Source: Epiperipatus broadwayi | Taxonomy: Eukaryota > Onychophora > Udeonychophora > Euonychophora > Peripatidae | Direction of reading: 5' to 3' | Length of the DNA: 64,000 nucleotides | Assembly (NCBI GenBank): GCA_028023455.1 | Contig: JAQFVV010000073.1 | Span: 62,001 to 126,000 of the forward strand | Part shown: positions 22,748-34,400 of the stretch, one piece after another | Layout of the letters: every line of letters begins with the position of its first letter | Numbering within the stretch: position 1 is the first letter of the stretch | Position numbers and translations under genes: made by a program | Notes under the pieces: generated by a model | Database searches by the model: none | Seen by the model: the letters and a program-made list of their open reading frames with translations, nothing else | Told to the model about the DNA's origin: nothing

Positions 22748-25700
22748 TCTAACCCAGTTTTCAATTAGAAATCATCATTAATATTTTTATTAGTTTAGTT
22801 TATTTGCACTTGTGTGACACTACTTTCTTCTTTCTGGTTGTTGTTAAGGCAACCAGAATAAAGCAACATATCCATTAATTTTCCAATATGATCTAAAATA
22901 CTTTTCATATAATACAATTGTATATTCAATTCTCTTAAGCTATGCCACGATTGTAATAACAACAATAATTGATCACTTATTAATTTAAAGAATAATTATA
23001 ATAATATTAATCTCAGGGTTCTTTGTTTCATGTAAGGAAATGCTAGGCAGTATTGTGTTGTCACATATGACTGGCATTCTGGTCGGTTATAGTAAACATT
23101 TATTTTACTTAAATTCAATGTGTCTTCATCTCTCATATCCACTGCTATATTATTTAAAGAGATGATAATTCTGTTCAATAATGACGTATAATTTTGAATA
23201 ACACAGCCTTTTTTTTTTTTTTTCAGAATCTCAGTCAGAATAATAAAAAGACAATGGGCTTTTTGTGTCCTTCCATCATCCATGACAACACAATAATATA
23301 ACTAAGATTTATTACTTAGACAATTTAACTAAATGGGAATGGAATAATGTGCAACTCCATAAATAATTATCATTAAACTAAAATATAATGACATATTCCG
23401 ATCTGCTTAACTTTATTTATCTGGTATATTAAGTTTTTAAGAATTTATTATGATTTCGGACTCAAGAAAAGGTTTTGCAAATATTGTGCAAACACTTATA
23501 TTTAGCATATAAAAACAAAAAAATGAATCTACAACAAATTTTAACAAGACTATCATTTATTATTATCACAAAAAAAAATATATGAACATTTATTCAATAA
23601 TCCCATAGTAATACAAAAATATAAAATATAACTGACATTAATCTGTATACTCTTTTGGTTATGGACTAGAGATTACTACTTCTCCTGTATGCAATCATAT
23701 GGATTGATTAACTAAAAGTACATTTCATTACCAATACATTGTTTACTACATTTTGGTAACCTTGTAGAAGCTTTTATTCAAAATTATTGACTAACTATTT
23801 TTTTTTTTTTCATTTTTTTTTTTTTTTTTTAAAAAATGATTAATTCAATCATATGCAATACGCAAAATATTAAATTTATTTCTAATACATTTACTTTATT
23901 TATGGTCTTTAATGGGATAACCTATTCTAATTATAGGCCAGTTATCAGAAGTTACACTTACCATCTTACATTTAACTTAATGCTAACTTAAGTTATGATA
24001 TAAATTTTATTCATACGTATAATTTTAAATATAAGTATTATTTAATTACTAACCAGAATTAAATATTGCATTTGAATATTCCTTCAGTAAATAAGCGTTT
24101 TAAAACTACGCAATTTTAATTACTTTTTCCATTGATTTACTTGTCAAATACTAGTAATATTTAGCAACACAATACAGATATTGATCTTAGTTACTAACGC
24201 ACTATTTATACTAAAGTGGATCTTGAGGAACTAACACCTCCAATATAACCTTTATCTTGCCCGAACTTTCAAAATTAAGCACAATAATCAACACCTTCCA
24301 TGGTGGAGCTATCTTTATTTTCACATGAGGAATATGGAATAACCACGAAGGTCTGTAAAGTAATCTACTACATTAAAATATATTGGTGGTTTCTTGCCTC
24401 TTACTTGGGCATACAACGAACACACACCAAATACAATCCTCTCCTGGGATTTAAACGAATGAAGCATACTAAATGCTAGATAAATTCTTGATTGTCCTAT
24501 CTATGAGAATCGATCACTTGGCTATAAACATACCCGAACATTATATTTAAAATCTTCTTCTCATGGAAAACAAAGCTTTTGGGGAGATCATTTTTCATCC
24601 CACAAAATAAATACATTATGATTATTACCTTTGCGAATATTAAGCATATACCAATGCTATATCTGGGCAGGATAAGTAAATACACTGATTATAATAAACT
24701 TATGTTACCGTGTATACTTTGATCAACATCTGAAATCAATGGACATCATATAATAAAAGTATAATAATTTTAATTTTAATAAAGGAACATTCAAAATAGT
24801 TGGTAGCATACTATCTTAAACTACATAAAGTGGATGTGTTATTTAAGAATAATTAGGAATAAATTCCTCAATTAATACAGTATAAATTCGTTTCAAAACT
24901 TTAACAAGAAATATTTTGTTATAGCATTTTTTTTTAGTTACTTCTGATAATTTTCAATATTTATTTTACCCCTTAAATATCTAAATATTTTTTTTTTTTT
25001 ACGTATTTAACATACAAAATTTCTACCTACAATTGTATGTAATAATTAAAACATATTTTATAGATTTTTTAATTTTTTTTATTTTCGTGTTAAATATCAA
25101 CTTAACCTATAATAATTATATTAAAACATACCTTTGTCATTACAAGGCTATTAAATATCACTTGACCATACAAACTTTAACCTATGTGATATAACAAAAA
25201 AAATACATATTATTTATAACTTAGTTTTAAACAATCATTAATTAACAAGTGCATACTCTCTCATTAGAAAATATTTTCTGTTGAGCAATTGGTCCAGGTG
25301 AAGAACTTTATCCAGTCGTATTTCACGAAGCAAGTTTAAAAACAATAAACGCATGGTATTATTTCCTTTAAATAAAAGTTTTCTCTTATTTTGTGCGTTT
25401 AATAAATTAGGTAAAGAAACATATAGCAGAATTGAAGATTAATTCTTACTTGAATTAAACTACTACAATTTTGGGATCCAAGAAAAAAAAATAGACTTCT
25501 AACATAGACGAATATTTGACTATAGACGATAAACATACACAATATTTTTTTTTTTTATTGACGATACGTACTTATTAGCTAGCTTACTTATGGACGAAAA
25601 TGCGCAATTTTCCGAGAGATTATTATGATAATAACTGCAGTCAATTTACTTGTACATGAAGTTTTAATAATTCCAACTGATGTGTAATATAATATATCAT

Positions 25701-26988
25701 TTATTTTTATCATTAAGTCACTAAGATATTTGGTTTTGTTCATACTTTAGGAATTATAATTTTTTTTTTTTTTTTAACGGTAACTTCTCCGTAAAAATGC
25801 CCCTATATAACTTTTCCTATATTTACTCTGAGAAAGTTAATATTTTTTTTATATATATATATATATATATATATTTTTAAATATACAGGTGCATAATTTA
25901 ATCTTATTTATCATTATTATTATTTCCAGACAATTCTTGGTGAATAAAACATATTTTAACGTATGTAACTACATTTCTTGTAAAGGCAGACAATATTGAG
26001 AAAGAGCGCGAAAATGTTTCTAGTTGATTTTCCTTGGTTTCAAAATATTTCTTTCAATTATCATTTTTTTTCTTTCTATACCAAGAAAATATCAATAAAT
26101 GACATAAAGTTAATAAATAATGATTTCTCACTTGGAAATCATTTTTCTTCCTTAATTTAGATATAATAGAATTTTTCGTGACTCTTTTCATTAATTCTGT
26201 CATTTTTGAACTTTAGCGCGAGACAATAAACTTTTAAGTATAAAAGGTCTTTAAATAGGTAGATGGCAAAGAAATCAGGATATCTTATCAAAAAATTTTA
26301 GCCACACATTATATTATTAAAATTTTACTTTGATTACATTTATTTCTGCAAAATAAAATGAAAAAATTGAGTTACCAAATTTCAGCACTGTTCCTTCCTT
26401 GAAAACTAAAAGCAGACTATCTATTTATTTTTTTTTATTTTACTTTAGTGACCTCTTCCAGAAAAATAATCATTTGATTATAACATAAACAAAAGAAAGG
26501 AAAAACTTATTACAATCATATAGTTTTCAGTATTATCTACCTGGATTACAAAGTAATTTGACAATATAAAAAAAATAATAAATACATTAAATTAACAATC
26601 AGTGATGTATAATTCTTTAAACATTATATTTCTTTTTTTTTTTTTTACATAAAGAAATTACCAGAAGTTATTGTGCTTTATGATAAGACACTCATCCACT
26701 CTCCCCTCTACCCATCCAAAATCAATTACTGTTTAGCTTTTATACCATATTAATTTGCTCTAATTATTAATATCTCAATTAAATTATTCATGTTCTCTCT
26801 TTAAAAATGACATTGAGTTATTAAATCTATTAGTTATTCACCCAAAACATGCCAAAGTGAGTGAATAGCATACTTTATTAATCAATTATTACTATTGTTA
26901 TTTTATCTTTTTATTTCTTTAAAGAATAGCATTGTTTTCCTGCAGAAATAATGCCAAGTAAACCAAGTGTCAATAACACTAGGTTACA
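22748..26988 (-). repeat. 5' LTR of the giant-LTR element
   Basis: 4241 bases, pairing with 15187-19511 at an offset near 7464. It has the same 95-codon minus-strand open frame (22996-23283) and an expanded (AT)n tract at about 25848-25875 where the partner has T-rich sequence. The outer terminus GGTTACA (plus strand) meets a long (AT)n tract. Promoter and poly(A) signals should lie inside but no single TATA box can be chosen in so AT-rich a sequence. Confidence 0.93.
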
Positions 26989-26991
26989 ATA

Positions 26992-27030
<39 letters not shown>
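26989..27030. repeat. (AT)n microsatellite at insertion flank
   Basis: About 20 TA units with one CA interruption, directly abutting the LTR end; the matching left flank is at 15168-15186. Confidence 0.9.
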
Positions 27031-27323
27031 GATATAGAATAAAATATCTTTATATAACAACAAAAAAATATATGACAATAGCTGTAATATAATCATGTAA
27101 TTATAACATATAAAACCTCTTTTTGGCAATTTTTAAATTTTTTGCCCTTTTCAATATGTCTTGGTTAACTACAAAAATTACCTATATTGCATACATAGTG
27201 ACATCTACCAGCTCTATATAAAATTAACACAAGCCTATAATTTATGCTTAAATATCTTTATAATAACACATATTACATAACACTCCATTCATTTTTCATT
27301 ATCCAATTGTTAGTTAAATTAAG

Positions 27324-28145
27324 TCATATTTTATAAATGTTCATACAATTATTTCTGTTATAATTAATGTAATTAGTTTCATATATCTTCCTTCTATTAA
27401 TTTCTTTAATATAATTTAATGAACTTGTATTCTTAATACAATCTATTCTGTGTCCATATTTTAAGTAGTGAACATAAAATGCAGATCTGTCATCTCTCCT
27501 GATAATAGCATTATTATGTTCTTTAGCCCTTTCATCTAATTGTTTTGCCATATGTCCATAATAAATCATACTGCAAACTCCACAAGTAATTTTATATACT
27601 ATACTCTTTTTATATTTTATATCATCTTTTATTTTATAACTCCCTACTAATATATCAAGATTTTTACTGTTTGACCATCCTATTTTAATATTTTTATCTG
27701 TATAATTTTTATTTTTATTTGTTAATAATGTATGATAAATTTTAGAGACATAGGAAAGTTTTACAATTTTATATTTTTTGGTTCACTATTATTACCTCTA
27801 TTATATTGTTTATAATTAAAGAATATATTTCTAATGCTTCTAGGGTTATATCCATAATTAGTATATAACTTTATAAATTTCTCTTTTTGCAAAGTAACTA
27901 TCTTCCTATTGTGTTATATTTAACATTTTTAAAATTTTTAATAACTGCCATTTTTTGTATCTATGCATGTTGCGATTCCATATAAATTATTTTTCTTAAT
28001 TTATCTTCTTTAATGAAGTGTTTTAATGTAATTATATTATTATCATCTATCTTTATCTCTATATCTAAATACTTTATTTTAACATCAATTTCTAAAATTA
28101 TAAATTTTATATTATCCATATTATTATTAAGTTCATTATATATAT
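27324..28145 (-). pseudogene. Penelope-like element remnant with GIY-YIG endonuclease region
   Basis: Minus-strand reading gives, in several frames, the C-terminal part of a Penelope-like protein. A segment near 28010-28140 reads NIKFIILEIDVKIKYLDIEIKIDDNN, like the RT end ('...FLDI.I...'). Near 27700-27770 KLSYVSKIYHTLL resembles the 'PYV..LS..I' linker. Near 27530-27610 comes VYKITCGVCSMIYYGHMAKQLDERAKEH, matching the Cys-containing linker and GIY-YIG core of Penelope endonucleases (family form Y-K-I-x-C-x-x-C-x-x-x-Y-x-G-x-T). It ends with AFYVHYLKYGHRID, the 'FA.H....H.I' motif, to a stop at 27324. At the T position of YIGxT a Met is read, and several frameshifts occur, so it is inactive. 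Low coordinates to 27031 may be its 3' untranslated sequence. Confidence 0.8.
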
Positions 28146-28181
28146 AATGGCAGTTATGCCTCTGTATATATATATATATAT

Positions 28182-28431
28182 AATTATAATTGAAATAATA
28201 TTTTTAAACGGTTTATAAACAATTCAAACAATCTTTAAATCCGCAGAAGTACTTTCGGTTACTTTCAAACCTGCCTCAACTGCTATTAAATTCAAAAAAT
28301 TTAATAGCAGTTAATATATGAATTTAATAGCAGTTGAGGCAGGTTTGAAAGTAACAGAAAGTACTTCTGCGGATTTAAAGATTGTTTGAATTGTTTATAA
28401 ACCGTTTAAAAATATTATTTCAATTATAATT
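28182..28431. repeat. Nearly perfect 250-bp hairpin (MITE), 111-bp arms
   Basis: Arms 28182-28292 and 28321-28431 are reverse complements with a single visible mismatch (CGGTTAC against CTGTTAC). The arms include TTTAAACGGTTTATAAAC, ATCCGCAGAAGTACTTTC and CTGCCTCAACTGCTATT. The 28-base loop contains a partial extra copy of ATTTAATAGCAGTT. The near identity of the arms points to a recent origin or gene conversion between arms. No coding capacity; flanked by (TA)n on the left. Confidence 0.92.
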
Positions 28432-29126
28432 ACAATATTATTTTTAATTAACGGATATTTTTATTTATTTTACATATATATATATATATAAGTTACTTAT
28501 GCAAATATTAAAATAAAGTATAGAATGATTAATATTTTACTTAACCGTTTCATTGTTTCATATGATAAATGGAATAATGCTATCTATTACATTCTATTCA
28601 CAATGGCCCTACTCTGAATCAATGTTATTTCATAATAGTCACTGATTCTGTCTAATTATGTCATATCTAATGGTGTAATTTCAATGATAATAAGTATATA
28701 ATCAGAGAATAAGCAAAACTCTAACTTAATTTACTCTATGCAAAATGCATGAGAACTTTTCACAATAGGATTGTCAAGAAAAAATCTAATTTTTAATTTA
28801 ATTTGAAAGTATATATTTTTATTTTAAATATATATTTATTTATCAATAAAAATAAATAATTAATTTTTATATGCATTAATATTTTGTAAGAATTTTAAAA
28901 AATCACATGGTGGAATAGAAAAAAAATTGACGTTCAAATGCAAGTTGTTTTTTTAATTTCTTAATTTAAATTAAATATTTTTGCAACATTTAAAACTTAA
29001 TTTTCTTATTAATTTAAAAACATTTTAAATACAAATTATTAAAAAAAATGTTTTCATTTTGTTACATATTCTATTCAAACTGATATCTATATATACATGT
29101 ATAAAATGAAATACACATTTTAAGAC
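28432..29126. other. AT-rich spacer, no feature
   Basis: Contains an (AT)n tract near 28472-28490 and otherwise A/T-rich sequence without open frames of interest, inverted repeats or RNA genes. Confidence 0.5.
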
Positions 29127-29745
29127 CAAACCATGGTCAGGGGTTTGGGGAGGGGTTCCTGACAGAGATATTTTAAGTGCTGGCTTTGGCTAAGCATTTA
29201 TCATAAAGCTTGTAGAGGAATTGGCAATCCTCACTGTTTATAACTTACAAGCTTAAGAGATAGGGTCATGTGATCTATGAATTGATCTATGACTTTTATT
29301 TTGACTATTTATAGTCTCTGCCAAAAAGTCTTATGCAATTTTATATTGCTATGACTACTACTATATGGCATGGCTGAAGATCTATCAGCCCCATGTAGCT
29401 ATTTGAGTTGGATAGCTGGGTTTGAAGACATGTACATGTCTGAAAATTTCAGATTTTCCACTCAATAGATAACTTTTAGCTAAGTGCTTAGCTTTGGGTT
29501 GGTATTTTTAGATCTAGTGTCTGAACCTACCCTGACACCTCTCTGAGGAGTGCCAAAGCACGAAACCATGGTCAGGGGTTTGGGGAGGGGTTCCTGACAG
29601 AGATATTTTAAGTGCTGGCTCTGGCTAAGCATTTATCATAAAGCTTGTAGAGGAATTGGCAATCCTCACTGTTTATAACTTACAAGCTTAAGAGATAGGG
29701 TCATGTGATCTATGAATTGATCTATGACTTTTATTTTGACTATTT
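29127..29745 (+). repeat. A-B-A repeat: two ~183-bp nearly identical modules around 252 bp
   Basis: Module A (about 29128-29310 and 29563-29745) begins AAACCATGGTCAGGGGTTTG and ends TTTATTTTGACTATTT. The two copies differ at about one base. Module B between them contains GAAGACATGTACATGTCTG, GTGTCTGAACCTACC and CTCTCTGAGGAGTGCC. The layout looks like a miniature terminal-repeat element or a 1.4-copy tandem dimer. Diverged relatives occur as the palindrome at 13494-14636 and as B-A at about 58155-58375. A does not start TG or end CA, so a simple LTR reading is not supported. No coding capacity. Confidence 0.9.
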
Positions 29746-31435
29746 TTAGTTACATTTAATTTTTATTGAAAAGATTAAATAAATGTAATTTTTGACATTT
29801 AAAAATAAATTATTTAATATTAAATAAAAAGGTCTCAATTGATAACTGGATTATTTAATTTATTTGTGATTCCATAAAGGTCAATTTAAATTATTGTTTC
29901 AGAAGAATAGAAAAAGAAATCAGAGTACTGTTTCATTGTCTGTGTAGATTTCAAAGTTAAATTTGAACTTAGTTTATATCAAAGAAAATTAGAAAATGCT
30001 ATATTATTTTTTTAATGAAAGAAAAAAATGTTTTACATGATTATTGCATATTTTCATTAATTGAAAAAATACTTAACTTTTTAATCTTATTTCTTGAACA
30101 GCATAAATATTGAAATAAATTTTAATTCAGAATCTTGCATTAGCCTATTGCTGTCAGGATTCTACATTGATTAGAGTATTTAGCTGTGCGGAGATGCATA
30201 GTAATGTTCTCTGGGTTGACTGAAAAGTTTGTTGTGCAGTCTATGAAATTCAAACAATGTAAAAGTTTCATGTGAATTGAAAGTGTTTGAAATTGTATGT
30301 TCTATTTTTCCAAGACATTTAAGGCTATTTCTTCATAAAAATAAAATGTAGATTGTATACAAATAGAGATGAAAGAAATCCTGACAGAAATTTAATAGTA
30401 TATATGTTATATAATTTTCTTTTAAGATATTAATATCAGTATTAAGTAAATATTATAATAAATGGCTTAAATGAATGTATACTACCAATAGAAAAAGTAC
30501 TTTAATCATATTGAAACTGCTTTATAGAAGAAAAATTCATTTGCTTATTTGTCTTAAAGTTATTATTTTGACAAATAAGTTCTTTAAAAGAAATCTTCAG
30601 TTAATTAAACTGATGTTTTAAAATGATTGAATAAATTACCTGATTAACAAAACAAAAACAAAACCTGATAAACAGGATCAGAATGTAGGAATTCCAAAAA
30701 ATATATAGTTTCCATTCATCTAAAAAGATATATTAGTGCTATTAGAACAACCATATTCAATCTTTTTTCCCCTTGAGTCACATGTATACATTTTCTTCTT
30801 ATGGGGGCTAGTCTGTAATATAGTACATTGTACCCATAATATAAAAATGTAAAAAATGAATCTAAATGTGTCTAAATGTTTATTTAATAATTAGTGTGAT
30901 TTTTGGCTTTACGACGATGAAGTTTTGATTATTTATAATTTCTACATGCTACTCTTAATACGTTCTTCACATAGTTTTAGGATAGAATGAGTCACATAGA
31001 TAGATTGGTGGGAAAAATATGAGCAGAATTTGGACACATTTTTGTATAGTCTTATATTTTTCAAGTAATATTTTCCAAATTTCAGCAAATATTTTTGTTA
31101 GTCATTTTAAAAATTAATTTACAGATTTGTATCATATTTGTGCTTAATGAATTCATGAAATACCTTTGCATAATCATATTCCAATGCAGTTAGTGGTATA
31201 ATAATTACTGACTTTGAGTACCAGGGATTTCTACACAACAGATAATTCTTAATATTTCTTAAATCCTAAAATGTGCTCTTTAATTATTTGTATAAGGCAG
31301 CTAAATAATTTTAAGTGATGGTATAGTTTTCTAAATAAATGTCATTATCTTATTTAGCTTTTATTGTAATTGGTGCTATGTATGTGTTCAAAACACCTAT
31401 AGTTAATAAAAACATATTTTATTTTTAATAATAAT
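29746..31435. other. AT-rich intergenic sequence without features
   Basis: No domain-bearing ORF, no RNA gene, no long inverted or direct repeat was detected. The right edge is the (AT)n tract (31436-31460) flanking the solo LTR. Confidence 0.5.
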
Positions 31436-31460
31436 AATATATATATATATATATATATAT

Positions 31461-34400
31461 TGTAACCTAGTGTTATTGACACTTGGTCTATTTAGCATCG
31501 TTTCCATAGGAAAACAATGCTATTTTTTTTCTAGAAAATAAAGAAATAAAATAGTAATAATATTAAGTGATTAATAAAGTATTCTAGTTACTCACTTTAA
31601 CTTATTTTAAGCAAATAACTAATAAATTTAGTAATTTAATGTCATTTTGGAAAAGAGCATAAATAGTTTAATTAAAAATATTAACCATAAGAGCAATTTA
31701 ATATAGTGTAAAAGCATATATTATAAACAGTAATTGATTTAGATAGGTAGAGGGGGGAGAAATGAGTATTTTATCATAAAACAATAGCTTCTGGTAACTT
31801 TTAAATTATTTTAGATAATAATGTATACAGAATTATACATCACAAATAAACATTGTCAATTAAATGTATTTATTATTTTACATTATTTGTCAAATTATTC
31901 TGTAATCCATTTAAACCATACAGAAAAATATAACTGTAATAAGTTTTTTTTTCCCCTTTCTTTTGTTTATGTATAATTAAATGATTTTTTCTCTGTAAGA
32001 GATCGCTAAATAAAACAAGACCGCCAAAAACTGGAGAAAAGTTTAGTCTGCTATTAGTCCAAGGAGGAGTCAGTACTGAAATTCGGTAACAAATTTTTTT
32101 TATAATTTTTATTGCAGAAATAAATATCAGTCCATTAAATGTTTGATAATATCATGTTTGGCTAATCTTAATTGATAGGATATTCTGCTTTTCTATGTCC
32201 ATCGACCTATTATAAAGTTTTTATACTAAAAGATTATACTATCGTGTGCTAAAGTTTAAAATGACCGTATTGACTACAGTAATCACTGAAAGCGTCATTA
32301 TGTTTAAAGTAAATAATATAAATAATTTCCAGCAAATAAACAATTATTTATTAACTTTACCTTATTTGATAATTTTTTCTTGGTATAAAAGAAAAATTTA
32401 TAATTTAAAAGACATATTATAAAAGCTAAGGAAAGTTAACTATAAAATTTCGCGCTCTTTTTAACTGACATTGTCTGCATTTAAAAATAATGAAAGCTCC
32501 TCACATTAAAATATAATTTATTCAATGAAAATTATCTAGAAATAATATGAATGATAAAGGATATTTACTTATGCACCTGCATAATTTTTAAAAGGAAAAT
32601 ATAAATTTTCTCAAGGCAAGTATTGAAAATTTTGTATGCGTGCATATTACGGAAATTCATTATTAAAGAAGACTTATAATTCCTAGAGTAGGAATAAAAA
32701 TTACCAATATAAGTGACTTAATTATAACTTTATAATATAATATGTTATATTATACCTCAACTAGAGTCCTTAAAATTCTATCTACGTAAGTCAGCTGCAG
32801 TCTTTATAATTATAATATTTCCTAAAAGTCGCGCATTAGTTTATTCTTAAACCAGCTAGCTAAATAAAATGGTACGTATCGCCAATATTAAAAAGGAAAA
32901 GAATTGTATATATGTGATCGTCAAGCGTCAAAATATTCGTCATGTTAAGTTATGTATTGTCTTTCTTGGATCCCAAAATTATATAAGTTAATTCAAAGAA
33001 GAATTAATATCCAACGCTATTATGTTTTCTTTGCTTAATTATTAAATGCGCCAGAATAGAGGCAACTTTTATCAAAATGAAATAATAAATGTGTTTCTTA
33101 TTTCCAAAAATTTTACTTCGTGAACTACGAAAGGATCAAATTCTTCATCTAAATAAATTGCCAACGGAAAAACATTTTTCTAGAAAGATAATAAACACTT
33201 GTTAAGTAATATTTTTTATTTGAAAAAAAAATTATGTATATTTTTTTTTTATCAACAGGTTAAAAGATGTATATTCAAGTAGTATTTAAATGACCTTGTA
33301 ATCATAAAGGTATGTTTTCTTTTAATTATTCTAGGTTAAATTTATATTTGACATGGAAAATAATTTTATAAAATGTGTTTACTTATGATAGGCAATTATG
33401 GGTATAAATTTATATGTTAAATACGTAAAAGTATAAAAGTTCAAATACTTAATAGATAAAATATCTAGTTAAAATTATCAGAAGTAATTAAAGAGAAGTG
33501 CTATACAGAATCTTATTTATTTAAAGTTTAAAACAAATTTATACTATGTTAATTGCGGAATTTATTCCCAATTATATTTTTTTATTAACGCATTCACTTA
33601 ATTTAGTTCAAAATACTATATAACCAATTACTTGTTGAATGTTTCTTTGGCAAAGGTGAAAATTATTATGTTTATTTTGTATTATCCATTGATTACAGAC
33701 GTTGATTTAAGTATACCCCGGAATATAAATTTTGTGTAATTAGTGTATTTGCTTGTCTTGCCCCGAATAGCATCAGTATATGATTAATATTCACATTAGT
33801 AACAATTGTATGTATTTATTTGTGGGATGGAAAATAATCTCCCCAAAAGCTTTATTTTCCATGAGGGGAATAAATAAATCTAGAATTCGGGTATGGTTAT
33901 AACCCAAGCGATCGCTTCCCAGAGCCAGGACGATCAGCATTTATACCGTATTTAGTTCATTTCGTTCGTTAAAATCCCATGAGAGGATTATATTGGTGTG
34001 TGTTCCTATTATGCCCAGGTAAGAGGCAAGGACCCACCAAACTATTTTAAGATAGTCGTTAACTCTTCGTATCTACGGTATTATTCCCTTTTCCTCATGA
34101 GAAATAGAGATAATTCCACCACGGAAGGTGTAGAATATTGTGTTTTATTTAAAAGTTATGGCAAGATAACGGGTATACTGGAGGTAAATTCTTCACGATC
34201 CATTTAGTAAAAATAGAGTGCTAGTATATATAATCAATGTCTGGACTGTGCGTCGGAATAGTGCGGGTAATCTACACATGAGTCAATGGAGAAAATAAGT
34301 TTAAAATTGTGTGATTTATAAATTTTATTTGCCAAAGGAGGGTTCAAATACTAAGTTTAATTCAAGTTAATTATTAAGTAGCACTCACAATATAACTTAT

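Larger units (their letters stand above)
15187..26988 (-). mobile_element. Ty3/gypsy-type retrotransposon with giant LTRs and mostly deleted pol
   Basis: An 11.8 kb element read on the minus strand. Two nearly identical direct repeats of 4.33 kb (15187-19511) and 4.24 kb (22748-26988) are the LTRs. They begin TGTAACC and end GGTTAGA. Directly inside the 5' LTR, after AA, lies a TGGCCACCCAAC primer-binding site. Directly before the 3' LTR lies a purine-rich GGTGGGAGAAT. The 3.2 kb interior holds a leader, gag (22133 to 19995, one in-frame stop) and an integrase C-terminal tail (to 19634). Protease, RT, RNase H and the integrase core are missing. Both outer ends lie in (AT)n repeats, so a 4-bp ATAT-like target duplication cannot be distinguished. 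LTR similarity suggests a fairly recent insertion. The copy could only have moved in this form using enzymes supplied in trans. Confidence 0.92.

Noticed and set aside
22996-23283. 95-codon ORF in the LTR as a protein-coding gene
   Set aside because: Openness in two recent LTR copies is expected from their identity; the older copy at 35231 is broken and no domain is recognisable.
29127-29745. A-B-A unit as a true TRIM retrotransposon
   Set aside because: The terminal modules lack TG...CA ends and no primer-binding site or polypurine tract is visible; kept as an unclassified repeat.
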